Source of the DNA: Clostridia bacterium
GTDB taxonomy: Bacteria; Bacillota; Clostridia; Lutisporales; Lutisporaceae
Direction: 5' to 3'
NCBI GenBank assembly: GCA_035628995.1
Contig: DASPIR010000033.1
Span: 62,001-126,000, forward strand
DNA length: 64,000 nt
A program made the translations under genes and the position numbers. The notes under the pieces are model-generated. The model made no database searches. It had not been told where the DNA came from and was given only the letters and a program-made list of their open reading frames with translations. Shown here one piece after another: positions 8,376 to 17,475 of the stretch. Positions within the stretch are counted from its first letter, which is position 1, and every line of letters begins with the position of its first letter.

Positions 8376-9239
8376 ATGAGTGAAAAAGAACAGGCTAATG
8401 CTGGCCCATCAGAAACTGCCTTAATAACTGCTTCAACAAGGGCACTTGCATATTATGATGAAAGGGAAGAAATCAGGTGTGGTGATAAATATGCAGAATT
8501 GTTCCTGACTGAGGATAGAAAAGCTGCAATTAAAAATCCACATACCAGGGAATGGATAAGGAAAAGTGCCATGCCGCCGGGATTATATGAATACATTATT
8601 GCAAGGACAGCATTTATTGACGACATTTTTAGAAATATGCTTCTTAAGAACATATCACAAATTGTAATTCTGGGCGCAGGGTATGACAGCAGGGCATTAT
8701 TATTTGCAGAGAATAATAATTCTACAATTATATATGAGCTTGATGCCAAGCCAACCCAGGAAAGAAAGATCAAAATAATAAAAGAAAACAATTTCCTTAT
8801 ACCAGATAGTGTAAGGTATGTACCTATAGACTTTGAGAGCGAAAGCCTTGAAAAAACGCTTGTGGAAGCTGGTTATAATAAGAATTTAAAAACCCTATTT
8901 ATCTGGGAAGGTGTGACATTCTATTTATCAGAGGATGCAGTAAATAATGTAATGGCATCTATCCGGGATAATTCACCGGCTGAAAGTATATTGTGCTTTG
9001 ACTTTCAGACATACCTGGAAGAAAGTAAAGACCTCGTAAAAACGGAAATACCAGCTGAACAGATAAAGTTTGGAATTAGAGAAGGGGGTATTACAGAGTT
9101 TTTGAACAATAGAGGTTTTAAAATCATTCAGCACAGTACTTCAGCAGATATGGAAAAAAGATATCTTACATTAAAGGATGGAAGTATTGCAGGCAGCATT
9201 TCTCCAAAAATGAATCTTGTAAGCTGCTATAAAGTATAA
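8376..9239 (+). CDS. SAM-dependent methyltransferase, leucine carboxyl methyltransferase-like (TIGR00027 type)
   Basis: Class I methyltransferase of the Ppm1/LCMT-like branch. ASTRALAYYDE at the start, the SAM motif IVILGAGYDSRALLF (about 92-106), acidic loop IIYELDAKPTQERK, PIDFESESL, and the IWEGVTFYLSEDAV motif typical of the family are all visible. Bacterial members methylate small molecules or are uncharacterised. It is co-transcribed with the TetR regulator, which suggests inducible synthesis or detoxification. Substrate unknown. Confidence 0.85.
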   Translation: MSEKEQANAGPSETALITASTRALAYYDEREEIRCGDKYAELFLTEDRKAAIKNPHTREWIRKSAMPPGLYEYIIARTAFIDDIFRNMLLKNISQIVILGAGYDSRALLFAENNNSTIIYELDAKPTQERKIKIIKENNFLIPDSVRYVPIDFESESLEKTLVEAGYNKNLKTLFIWEGVTFYLSEDAVNNVMASIRDNSPAESILCFDFQTYLEESKDLVKTEIPAEQIKFGIREGGITEFLNNRGFKIIQHSTSADMEKRYLTLKDGSIAGSISPKMNLVSCYKV

Positions 9240-9250
9240 GCGGTATCAAT

Positions 9251-9325
9251 TGTACCGGGTACAGAGGATAAGAGGTTATTGTGAAGTGAATCAAAATTAA
9301 CCACTTAACTGCTGTACCCGGTACA
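9251..9325. repeat. 75-bp hairpin element (TGTACCGGGTACAG arms)
   Basis: Perfect 14-bp inverted repeats TGTACCGGGTACAG (9251-9264) and CTGTACCCGGTACA (9312-9325); each arm contains its own smaller palindrome. It lies between the ends of two convergent genes and may also terminate both. The layout matches the elements at 12674-12752 and 28257-28323. Confidence 0.7.
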
Positions 9326-9339
9326 CATTTTTAATATGT

Positions 9340-10362
9340 TTAGTCTATTACAGCCGGGATAATATGTTCCTTAATCAGTGTCCACCTATCACGAGGATTA
9401 ATGACGAATTCTGATGCAATTGCTACGACTAGGTCTTTTTCTGGAAAGCAACAAATGGCATTGCCGCCATCGCCTAGTGCTAAGTATGCAAAAACTCCAT
9501 CCTCTTCGTATAACCACCATAGATAACCGTATTTATTAGGGTTCATCACTGTTGATTCGTCAATCCATGTCTTGGAAATAATCTGATTATTGTCCCAAAT
9601 ACCACGGTTCAGATATAGAAAACCAAAACGTGCCATATCACGGGGAATTAGCGTAAGTCCCCATCCCCCTGTGGAGTTGCTGTTTGGGTCTTTAACCCAT
9701 CCTTTCACATTTTTCCCGAATAAATCCTCAAACCCAAATGATTTCATTTCATGATCCGGGATTTCTTTCATGCCGATGGGTTTAAATAAGCGTTCATTGG
9801 CAAACTCACGGGCACTTTTTCCTGTGCTGCGAGTGATGATGGCTGAAAGCAGGTGCGCCCCTGCAGTGGAATACTTAAAAGCTCCAATACTGCCTTTTTG
9901 GCCCAGCATATCCAGTGTATACTTTACCCAGTCAGGTTGCATACACATCTTGTCCAGCGGTTCATGCCAGTCCTCAAATGGATAGGGAGCAGTCATAGTG
10001 AGAAGGTGGCGTATGGTGATTTCTCGTTTCTGCCTATCAGCAGCATCGGGAACATATTCGGGAAAAAAATCCAGCACCTTCTGGTCTACATTTTTAATAT
10101 ATCTTGCATCTATGGCAATACCAATGAGGGCAGATATTATGCTTTTCGTTACAGATGCCACATGGTACGTATCATCCGGGCCATAGCCATTATAATATCT
10201 TTCATAAGCAATATATCCATTTCTCACAACAACAATACCGTTTATATTGCTGTACTCGGATTTTATCATAGGTTCAAGCTCTGAAAGCTTTCCAGAGTCC
10301 ATTCTCAAGGTTGCCGGGTCAACGGCTTGCCATTCTGTAGTTGGCCAGTAGTTTCTTTGCAT
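9340..10362 (-). CDS. Beta-lactamase-family serine hydrolase
   Basis: Penicillin-binding/class C beta-lactamase fold without signal peptide, so probably cytoplasmic. It has the catalytic SxxK tetrad S70-V-T-K73 within VASVTKSIISALIG. The second motif is Y164-S-T, where YxN is usual. GDGGN near residue 300 stands for the KTG/HTG strand. Such enzymes act as esterases, amidases or D-peptidases; the substrate is not predictable. It lies downstream of a MerR/GyrI-type regulator on the same strand. GGAGGT precedes the ATG. Confidence 0.85.
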   Translation of the reverse strand: MQRNYWPTTEWQAVDPATLRMDSGKLSELEPMIKSEYSNINGIVVVRNGYIAYERYYNGYGPDDTYHVASVTKSIISALIGIAIDARYIKNVDQKVLDFFPEYVPDAADRQKREITIRHLLTMTAPYPFEDWHEPLDKMCMQPDWVKYTLDMLGQKGSIGAFKYSTAGAHLLSAIITRSTGKSAREFANERLFKPIGMKEIPDHEMKSFGFEDLFGKNVKGWVKDPNSNSTGGWGLTLIPRDMARFGFLYLNRGIWDNNQIISKTWIDESTVMNPNKYGYLWWLYEEDGVFAYLALGDGGNAICCFPEKDLVVAIASEFVINPRDRWTLIKEHIIPAVID

Positions 10363-10431
10363 TATAGCTACCTCCTAAAAGACGTTTTTGTTTTGTTTAG
10401 CGAGCGTTAAGGAGAATAATAGTTCCTGCTG

Positions 10432-11256
10432 CTATTTTTTCTTTATAGGAAAATACACCTCGGTAACAAGATCCTCAGGAAGGTTGGCTTGATTGGGATC
10501 GGTCACATACACTTCATATGGTGGTCTCACCAATTCATATCCCTCATTTTCTACCCATTCCCTCAGCCTGGCATATATCATTGTCAATTCTGGATATGAA
10601 CCCTTTAAAACAGACTTTGCACAAAGGCCTCCAGGCAAATCTCTCGTTCCTTTTACAGCCTCTTCTATCGGGATGGCAAACTCTGTATCATTGCCGGCAG
10701 GATCGTATTCAGGGCTGTGATAAATAGTCATCGGCATACCAAGCAAGGTGTGTTTTTCGGCAGCAATCCTTTCATATAGCCTGCCAAAATACTTTCCATA
10801 TCCATCAGCATAGTCTTCACTGCTCATCATCCGACGCATATAAAGGATATTCATTGGCTGGGTCTCAACAAGCTGTACTTCTATGCTGTCAAGGTACGAC
10901 ATAATCGGTATGCCCTTCTCTAAATTTAAAATATCATTGCTCATTTGTTTTAGGGTATATTCAAAAGCATTTAGCTTTTCCTGTATTTCCCTTCTCTTGC
11001 GATTAAGGGCAGAAGAAAGCTTCTCTTCTGATTGATCCTCTTCCAATTCCAGAATGGTTTTGATTTCTTCCAGAGAAAAATCATAAGATTTCAAACGGTT
11101 GATAAAGAGCATCTTTTTTAGTTGCCTGATGGAATAATACCTATAACCATTTTCAGGATTAATCTCATTAGGATTAATTAATCCAATTTCATCATAATAT
11201 CGAAGCGTTTTTGTAGATACTTCACATATCTTTGAGAATTCTCCAATCGACAGCAA
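10432..11256 (-). CDS. MerR family activator with GyrI-like effector domain
   Basis: N-terminal MerR winged HTH (LSIGEFSKICEVSTKTLRYYDEIGLI, NGYRYYS), a dimerising coiled coil at about 75-125 and a GyrI-like ligand-binding domain at 125-272, as in BltR/BmrR-type multidrug sensors. The start is a TTG at 11254-11256 seven nt after GGAGG; the ATGs just upstream are out of frame. A MerR-type promoter with 19-bp spacer lies upstream, indicating autoregulation, and the downstream serine hydrolase may be a co-target. Confidence 0.88.
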   Translation of the reverse strand: MLSIGEFSKICEVSTKTLRYYDEIGLINPNEINPENGYRYYSIRQLKKMLFINRLKSYDFSLEEIKTILELEEDQSEEKLSSALNRKRREIQEKLNAFEYTLKQMSNDILNLEKGIPIMSYLDSIEVQLVETQPMNILYMRRMMSSEDYADGYGKYFGRLYERIAAEKHTLLGMPMTIYHSPEYDPAGNDTEFAIPIEEAVKGTRDLPGGLCAKSVLKGSYPELTMIYARLREWVENEGYELVRPPYEVYVTDPNQANLPEDLVTEVYFPIKKK

Positions 11257-11326
11257 GAGGCCACCTCCATTCTCATAATTTTATACTGGCTTAATGCTTT
11301 AAGTATCGATACCTTTGTTCAGTTCT

Positions 11327-11357
11327 ACTATACACCTTACCCTAAGGGCAAAGTCAA
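11327..11357 (-). promoter_or_regulatory. MerR-type promoter with 19-bp spacer
   Basis: On the minus strand TTGACT (11352-11357) and TATAGT (11327-11332) are separated by 19 bp. The spacer holds the palindrome CCTTAGGGTAAGG. An over-long spacer with a central dyad is the hallmark of promoters twisted into shape by MerR activators. Confidence 0.75.
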
Positions 11358-11730
11358 CTGCAAAAATGATTAAGAATATGGTGCCTGCACCGCAGTTTCC
11401 CATACGAAAAGCAAAGCAATTTATGGATATACAAAGAGGGTTTAAGCTTAGCTAAACCCCTCAAATTGCATAATTATTTTTTGTTTGGTATATTTATTAA
11501 TATGTTTTAGTTTTTCAGAGCTTTCTCAGGCACCATATTCATCCTTTTGGTAAAGAAAATAGGAGGAACATTATGTCAGTTGAAATTGTAAAATGATATT
11601 TGAGATAATAGAATATGAAGTAACGTGTTCAGGAATTTTCTATTTTCAGTGCATCTAAAGCTATTTTTTATCTTATATTAGAATTTTGCGCATATAGTGA
11701 AATTGTGAAAATAAAAGGAGTCAGTTAATA
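11358..11730. other. Intergenic region before the EamA gene
   Basis: No full gene is seen. It holds a hairpin GGGTTTA...TAAACCC (11438-11458) followed by a T-rich run, a copy of the repeat word CAGGCACCATATTC (11527-11540), and a well-placed AGGAGG followed by an ATG that reads only seven codons before TGA (11573-11596). The last looks like the relic of a gene start or a leader peptide. Confidence 0.4.
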
Positions 11731-12630
11731 ATGAGTAAATCTAGAGTCTGGTTGCTGTTAGTTTTATGTAATTTATTTTGGGCAGGAAACTTTGTATTTG
11801 GCAAATTCGTTGTAGCAGAGATGCCGCCAATTAGTATAACCTTTACCCGTTGGTTATTTGCATCAATTATTCTAATAGGGATAGCTCATTTTATTGAGAA
11901 GCCAAAATGGAACACAGTGTTTAAAGAGTGGCCTTCATTAACAGGATTAGCTATATTGGGCATAGTAGGTTATAATTCAGTGCTTTATTATGCACTTAAT
12001 TTTACGTCCCCAACTAATGCTTCTTTAGTTAATTCATTTAACCCGGGGTTGATAGCTGTAGCTTCTGCCATTTATCTAAGAGAAAAAATTCCACGAATTC
12101 AAGTATTGGGTATTTTGGTGTCATTCCTGGGAGTGTTTGTAATTATGACTAAAGGCAATCTGCTACAGATATTTGCTACGCAATATAATAAAGGTGACTT
12201 GCTAATGATAGGTGCAATAATAATGTGGACGCTTTATTCAATGATAAGCAAAAAACTCACAACTATTCCCCCAATAACGTCTACAGCTGTGTCTGGTTTA
12301 ATTGCTGTAATTTTAATGGCTCCATTTGCAATTGCTCAGGGAATTGATTATGCGAAGCTTAGCACAATAGCTGTTACAGGCATTGCTTATATAACTATTT
12401 TCCCAACAATTTGTTCTTTCATATTTTGGAACATAGGAGTCAGAGAAATTGGCGTCAGCAAGGCCGGAGTATTTTTAAATCTTAATCCGGTTTTTACTGC
12501 TGTTATTAGTTTGGCACTTGGACAGAAGATTACTATAGTGCAAGTATTAGGTGGACTATTAGTGTTTTTAGGAGTATATATTACAACCGGAATGTTTGAG
12601 AAGAACTTTATCCATAAATCAAAATTTTAG
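11731..12630 (+). CDS. EamA/DMT-family exporter
   Basis: Ten-helix drug/metabolite transporter made of two EamA repeats (about 5-140 and 150-290). Typical markers are the N-terminal NLFWAGNFVFGKF, TSPTNASLVNSFNPGLIAV at the end of repeat one, and IGVREIGVSKAGVFLNLNPVFTAV in repeat two. Family members export amino acids or metabolites; this substrate is unknown. AAAGGAG precedes the ATG. A GGTGTCAGACACC palindrome starts directly after the stop codon. Confidence 0.88.
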   Translation: MSKSRVWLLLVLCNLFWAGNFVFGKFVVAEMPPISITFTRWLFASIILIGIAHFIEKPKWNTVFKEWPSLTGLAILGIVGYNSVLYYALNFTSPTNASLVNSFNPGLIAVASAIYLREKIPRIQVLGILVSFLGVFVIMTKGNLLQIFATQYNKGDLLMIGAIIMWTLYSMISKKLTTIPPITSTAVSGLIAVILMAPFAIAQGIDYAKLSTIAVTGIAYITIFPTICSFIFWNIGVREIGVSKAGVFLNLNPVFTAVISLALGQKITIVQVLGGLLVFLGVYITTGMFEKNFIHKSKF

Positions 12631-12643
12631 GTGTCAGACACCT
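12631..12643. repeat. GGTGTCAGACACC palindrome at the EamA stop codon
   Basis: A 13-bp palindrome directly after the stop codon. It resembles the arm tips of the hairpin repeat family (GTGCCAGGCAC, GTACCGGGTAC). Confidence 0.5.
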
Positions 12644-12673
12644 AACTATTATTCACTAGTTTCTTCAAGAAAA

Positions 12674-12752
12674 ATGGTGCCAGCTACAGCACTTAAGAAC
12701 TTAACTATTGCAATTGAAACAATATGTTCTTATGTTCTGTACCTGGCACCAT
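12674..12752. repeat. 79-bp hairpin element (ATGGTGCCAG arms)
   Basis: Inverted 16-bp arms ATGGTGCCAGCTACAG (12674-12689) and CTGTACCTGGCACCAT (12737-12752) with one mismatch. It fills the gap between the convergent EamA gene and the end of the RiPP operon. Confidence 0.7.
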
Positions 12753-12754
12753 GA

Positions 12755-13360
12755 TTACAAGATCAAGTCAATAGCATCATCCGATGTTATCCCCAATTCA
12801 ATAAACCGGTCTAGCATCAGTTTATAAAGCTCTATAAGCAGTTTAAGATGATTTCTGTCTTTGATTATTCCATAAGTTTTTAAGCGCATTTCATTAATCT
12901 TTTCTGGAAACTTTGTCCCTAATAAGCCCTTCCCGTTAACTATTTCTAAATTGAAACCTTTTACTTTATCTAATATTTGGCGAATATCCGGATTGCATAA
13001 AAGTTCTTTTGCCTTTGATTGATCATTAGTTTCAACAAAATACTTATTATCAATTTCCATTTGCCCTATTTCAACATTATTTCTCTTAAATAGAAAAATT
13101 ATTTTATTAAAGATATTTCTGTTTCTTATATGCAGGTCAAAGTCTTTCTTATTAATGAAAGACACTCTTAGTCTAGTTTCTATTGTTCTTGTTTTTCCAT
13201 TGGTTCTTGAAAAAAGGTCCAAAATAAAAACCCAATGTTTATAATTAATCAAAACTTTATCATAATAGCCAAGTCTACCCTCTACATATCTTGCACCCAT
13301 TTCATTTGCAAGTTCTTCCCATGCGGCCTTTTTACTCATAAACTTATTATTGCTAAACAT
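12755..13360 (-). CDS. Uncharacterised 201-aa protein, last gene of the RiPP operon
   Basis: Not recognised. Soluble, lysine-rich, without signal peptide or clear helices. It starts SKKAAWEELANEMGARYVEG and has a beta-rich middle (VLINYKHWVFILDLFS, TRLRVSFIN) and a helical end. The first strand resembles small domains found in clostridial proteins of unknown role. It lies 43 nt downstream of the permease gene with GGAGCT before its ATG, so it is probably part of the same transcript; a role in immunity or regulation is only a guess. Confidence 0.6.
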   Translation of the reverse strand: MFSNNKFMSKKAAWEELANEMGARYVEGRLGYYDKVLINYKHWVFILDLFSRTNGKTRTIETRLRVSFINKKDFDLHIRNRNIFNKIIFLFKRNNVEIGQMEIDNKYFVETNDQSKAKELLCNPDIRQILDKVKGFNLEIVNGKGLLGTKFPEKINEMRLKTYGIIKDRNHLKLLIELYKLMLDRFIELGITSDDAIDLIL

Positions 13361-13403
13361 ATGCCACAGCTCCTATCTAACTATTGTTAAATTTTCAATA
13401 TGA

Positions 13404-14609
13404 CTATTCATATCTTATTGATTCAACCGGATCTAAGTCCGCTGCTTTCTTTGCGGGATAGACACCAAAGATTAATCCTAATAATATCACGCCAATAAAT
13501 GAAAATAATATAACCAATATGTTAATTACCGGAGTTATTTTAAATAGATAAGCAATCAAGTAACCTGTACTAATCCCCAGAACTATTCCAATTAATCCGC
13601 TGAAACCGGTCATGATAACTGATTCCATTAAGAACTGGAAGACAATATCTCTTTTTTTAGCCCCAATAGCTTTTCTAATTCCAATCTCCCGTGTTCTTTC
13701 GGTGACAGAAACCAGTAAAATATTAATGATTCCTATCCCCCCAACCAGCAGGGTAATAATTGCTATTACCAAAAGAACAGAGGATAGGATCCACATGATA
13801 CTTGTAAGGGATTGCTGCATCTCTGCAGAATTTGAAGCATAGTATTTATCTTTGTTTCCATGTTTAAACTCCAAAGCGCGAATAGCCCTTTTTCCAACCT
13901 CCTGCAATTTATCTTTTTCTGCGATTGAAATCATGATCCTGTCAACCTTGTCTACATTGAAAAATCTCTGGATGGTCTTTATGGGGACATATATAGTGGT
14001 TGGATAGTAATCTCCAAAAATGTCTTCCAATGGATTGGAATCGGCTTTTAAAACGCCTAATACAGTCAGATTCAGCGTTTTGTTGGAATCACTTTTCAGT
14101 TCTATAGTTTCACCTTCGATATCCACTCGATGAAAGTATTTTTTTGCAAAATTCTCATCAACCATAAGAACATCAGACTTTGTTGATATATCAATCGCAT
14201 TGATGCTTCTACCTGATACAAGTCCATATTTCATAAAACTTTTGAATTGGGAGGTTACACCATAAACAATTGCATCTCTGCTGCTATTTTCAACCTTCAA
14301 GGTTGCCATCCTTTGTATGGCTGCCTGAATGTTTTTTATTTGAGGAACAGCTTCTATTACAATGTCCATGTCATCTAAATACAACCAATCATTGGAATTA
14401 AAACTTCTGTTCCTTTCCGAAATGGTTAATGTATTAGCCCCTAGACTCTCGAACTCAGCATTTATAAATTCTTGTGCCGCATTACCGATTGCCACTATAG
14501 TGATGACTGAAAAAACTCCCATTACTATTCCTAGCATTGTTAATATGGATCTCAATTTATTGGAATTCAGACTATCCAGTGCTTGACGGAAACTCTCATA
14601 CAGGCTCAT
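13404..14609 (-). CDS. MacB-type ABC transporter permease (no ATPase domain)
   Basis: FtsX-like/MacB membrane subunit: N-terminal SNKLRSILTMLGIVMGVFSVITIVAIG helix (about 15-42), a large extracytoplasmic domain (45-275), then three helices at about 280-395 with ERTREIGIRKAIGAKKRDI. It works with the HlyD-like adaptor encoded 11 nt upstream and probably exports the modified peptide or protects the cell. Unlike MacB itself it has no ATP-binding domain, and no ATPase gene is present anywhere in this operon, so the motor must come from elsewhere. Confidence 0.88.
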   Translation of the reverse strand: MSLYESFRQALDSLNSNKLRSILTMLGIVMGVFSVITIVAIGNAAQEFINAEFESLGANTLTISERNRSFNSNDWLYLDDMDIVIEAVPQIKNIQAAIQRMATLKVENSSRDAIVYGVTSQFKSFMKYGLVSGRSINAIDISTKSDVLMVDENFAKKYFHRVDIEGETIELKSDSNKTLNLTVLGVLKADSNPLEDIFGDYYPTTIYVPIKTIQRFFNVDKVDRIMISIAEKDKLQEVGKRAIRALEFKHGNKDKYYASNSAEMQQSLTSIMWILSSVLLVIAIITLLVGGIGIINILLVSVTERTREIGIRKAIGAKKRDIVFQFLMESVIMTGFSGLIGIVLGISTGYLIAYLFKITPVINILVILFSFIGVILLGLIFGVYPAKKAADLDPVESIRYE

Positions 14610-14620
14610 TTTTCAGCACC

Positions 14621-15910
14621 TCACTCAGTTTCATCCATAATTGTGATAACAACCTTATCGCCATCCTTATAGTTTGGTTGTGGCTCAAGCACTACAAAAT
14701 CATTCTCTTCCAATCCAGCTAACACTTCTGCTTTAAGATTTGAGACAATTCCCAACTTAATTGTACGTTTTTTCAGCGTATTGCTGTTTTTATCTACAAC
14801 AAATGCATATTTATCACCATTCTTATCTTCTAGAATCATGTCAAAGGAAACAACTATAGCATCACTTTTTTTACTGGCAATGATCTCACAGTCAACATTT
14901 AAGCCGTGCATAAGAAGTTCATTCTTTTTGACAATACCAATAATTACTTGCATAAATGTTTCTTCACCATTAGAGGTATCTTTTTTAATGGCAATAGGAA
15001 TTACTTTTTCCACACTGCCCCTAACGCCATCATCCTTATGTATCAAATCACTTGTAACAATCACTTCTTGACCTATACGAATATATCTTATATCTGATTC
15101 TTTAATGTCAGCACGTATCTTAAGGCTATCGGTATCCATGACAACAAAGGCCGGCTGGTCAGAATTAGTAACATATCCTGATTCTATATTGACCTCCGTA
15201 ACAACACCATCTATAGGGCTTTTAACCGCGACCTTCAGTTTGCTGATACTTTTTTCAATGATAGAACGACTAAGCATCAGGTCTTCAAGATCTTTTTTCT
15301 GTATCTCTCTCTCTATTTCATTATTCTTATCTGTTGTTTCAGAATTTTCTAATTCTGTTTCAGCATTCTTATAAGCAGTTTCCGCATCATTATAGGTTTT
15401 TTCTTCTATCTCCAGTTCATACTTGGATATTGAGCCTGTTTCATATAATACTTTGCTGCGGTCATAACTTTTCTTTGCCAACTCGTAAGTGGCTTTTGCA
15501 TTTTCATAGTCGTTTTGTGCCACTACGCTGCTTGTTAAAGCTGCTTTTTTCAATAATAGCTGCTGAGATGCGATTTTGAGGTTTATTTGATCAAGGTTGG
15601 AATTATATTCATCCATATCTGTTTCGAACAATGGCTCGCCGGCTGTGACCTTCTCATACTTCTCCACCAATACATTTTTGACTTTAATGTTGCTGTCCAA
15701 ATATATTTTCTTTTTTTCCTCTGTTTCTACCAGACCTTCTGCTTTCAAGCGAAGCTCAATTTCACCCTTCCTAAGCTGTTTTACATTTACTTGCTGATGC
15801 CCCCCCACGGATGTATTGACTTTACCGCCACTACTGTAAATATTATAAAACAGTAGTCCCAATATAATAATCACTCCCAAAACAAGCCATACTATTTTTT
15901 TTACTTTCAT
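14621..15910 (-). CDS. HlyD/MacA-like efflux adaptor protein
   Basis: Membrane-fusion type subunit: one N-terminal TM helix (about 5-25), a lipoyl half-motif, a long coiled-coil hairpin (about 90-215, rich in YENAKATYELAKKSYDRSK), a second lipoyl half (KVAVKSPIDGVVTEVNIESG) and beta-barrel domains to residue 429. In Gram-positives these adaptors pair with MacB-like permeases to export peptides or lipids. It lies between the Yip1 gene and the permease gene in the RiPP operon. Confidence 0.88.
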   Translation of the reverse strand: MKVKKIVWLVLGVIIILGLLFYNIYSSGGKVNTSVGGHQQVNVKQLRKGEIELRLKAEGLVETEEKKKIYLDSNIKVKNVLVEKYEKVTAGEPLFETDMDEYNSNLDQINLKIASQQLLLKKAALTSSVVAQNDYENAKATYELAKKSYDRSKVLYETGSISKYELEIEEKTYNDAETAYKNAETELENSETTDKNNEIEREIQKKDLEDLMLSRSIIEKSISKLKVAVKSPIDGVVTEVNIESGYVTNSDQPAFVVMDTDSLKIRADIKESDIRYIRIGQEVIVTSDLIHKDDGVRGSVEKVIPIAIKKDTSNGEETFMQVIIGIVKKNELLMHGLNVDCEIIASKKSDAIVVSFDMILEDKNGDKYAFVVDKNSNTLKKRTIKLGIVSNLKAEVLAGLEENDFVVLEPQPNYKDGDKVVITIMDETE

Positions 15911-15950
15911 ATAAAACCTTCCTCGTAAAAGTTAATGGTTATATCGGCTA

Positions 15951-16664
15951 TTAGAAATTTTTCATATTGGATGCTCCTAAAAGGACATATCCGATAAAAA
16001 TAAGAGACGTTACTAGTATGATTTTTTTCTTGTCAAGCTTTGTTAACACATAAATTCCTGTTCCTATCAATGAAAAATACCAGATGTCAAAAAGCTCGAT
16101 TCCCCTTAATAAGCCGTAGATAAACTGCCCTTTTTTATCCAGAGCCAGCAAAGCCAATGAAAAGTTTACATACAGTTCCCCTGTAAATAATCCGGAGATA
16201 CAGCTCAGCAAATAGAAAACCAGCTTTACCACATAGGCCATGCCTGCTATAGACAAAACCTGGGAGTAGGAAGCCTGCCCCTTGAAAAGCCTAACAAAAG
16301 CAAAGAATATCAAAGAAATAAGAAGCCAGGAAACAACGGCTATCAGAGGGAACAAAACAACTCCCACATATGAAAAGATATTAGCCATGGCATTTATTTG
16401 GTCTTGTGAAACAGGTGCGTTGTTTTGTGCTATACCCATTTCAATGTTTTGCTTTATCAAATGGCTAAATGCCTGAAAATTTAATGATACAAACAGCAAT
16501 GTACCTACAAATATGATCAGAAATGGAATGAACAGTCTTTTTTTCAACACAACACGCTTCATTGCATCAACAGGGGAAAGAAACATATCGGCAATAATTC
16601 TGAATGCATTCATTTTGCTTTCAGATTCATTTTCACTTTTTTGCTTATTATCAGTGCTTATCAT
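15951..16664 (-). CDS. Yip1 family membrane protein
   Basis: About 237 aa with five TM helices and the Yip1-type N-terminus RIIADMFLSPVDAMKRVVLKKRLFIPFLII. Bacterial Yip1 proteins have no fixed function but often lie beside MacA/MacB-like transporters. I place the start at the ATG 16664, six nt after GGGGTG, rather than at an in-frame GTG at 16673. It may help assemble the exporter or act in self-protection (inference). Confidence 0.75.
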   Translation of the reverse strand: MISTDNKQKSENESESKMNAFRIIADMFLSPVDAMKRVVLKKRLFIPFLIIFVGTLLFVSLNFQAFSHLIKQNIEMGIAQNNAPVSQDQINAMANIFSYVGVVLFPLIAVVSWLLISLIFFAFVRLFKGQASYSQVLSIAGMAYVVKLVFYLLSCISGLFTGELYVNFSLALLALDKKGQFIYGLLRGIELFDIWYFSLIGTGIYVLTKLDKKKIILVTSLIFIGYVLLGASNMKNF

Positions 16665-16725
16665 TAAAATCACCCCAAATTATAAAATTTGAATTTATCC
16701 GACGACCCCTGGCTGCATAGGCGTA

Positions 16726-17475
16726 TTATGCTCTTTTATAGCTGAAGCCCATCTGGCTGAAATAGAAAATAACAAATGATTCATGCGCTATCAACGCCGG
16801 CAAAAAGCTGCCGGTATAAATAATCAGCAGGCAGCCTACACCGGATACAGATAGTGAAGCAATTGCCATTGCAACCCCTTGATGAAATGTCTCTGTATTA
16901 AGTATCTGCTGTACAGCAAACAATACTGTTACAACTGCAATGGGTATGATCACACCAATCTGCGGAAACACTTCCAGCATGATAATAAAAAGTACCCCAC
17001 GGAAGAACATTTCCTCAAAGAATGCACCGGAAGTCGGTATAATGGGTCCAATATGCTCAGGCATCAAAGATATTGAATTGATCCAGGGAATCGTCTGTAT
17101 CTGCTTTACCCAGTCAACATCCATCTTGAACGCCATTACCAGTGATATTATAAGGCTTGATACCGACATTTCCGCAATAATGCCTATCACTATATAAATT
17201 ATGTACTCAGGTTCTATAGTAAAGTATTTAAGTATATTCACCCGATAAGCTATGGAAAAGATGACACACCCTAAAAGTCCGCCCCCAAGATATAAAGCTC
17301 CTAAAACAGCTGAATGCAAATAAGTATATTCTATTCTTGTAAACTGCATCAGGAACCGGGCAAATTTCTTAATATACCTTTTTTGAGCATTGAACAGGAG
17401 GACTTTTCCCCATAATACGGAATATATTGTTGCCAATACCAAGAAAATGGCGAAGCCTTGCAAATTCTCAATCAT
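16726..17475 (-). CDS. CPBP-family intramembrane protease homologue 2
   Basis: Multi-helix membrane protein of the CPBP (Abi/Rce1) family; 249 aa. Motif 1 is intact: EEMFFR at residues 154-159. The usual FxxxH motif 2 reads F-A-V-Q-Q, so a metal-binding His appears to be replaced. Its start overlaps the stop of CPBP homologue 1 (ATGA), showing translational coupling. In streptolysin S-type clusters a CPBP protein (SagE) is linked to leader removal or immunity. If the His is truly missing, this copy may be a non-catalytic immunity protein. Confidence 0.8.
   Translation of the reverse strand: MIENLQGFAIFLVLATIYSVLWGKVLLFNAQKRYIKKFARFLMQFTRIEYTYLHSAVLGALYLGGGLLGCVIFSIAYRVNILKYFTIEPEYIIYIVIGIIAEMSVSSLIISLVMAFKMDVDWVKQIQTIPWINSISLMPEHIGPIIPTSGAFFEEMFFRGVLFIIMLEVFPQIGVIIPIAVVTVLFAVQQILNTETFHQGVAMAIASLSVSGVGCLLIIYTGSFLPALIAHESFVIFYFSQMGFSYKRA

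Noticed and set aside
11573..11596. Ribosome site plus ATG giving a seven-codon frame
   Set aside because: Too short to be called a gene; no attenuator follows. Treated as relic.
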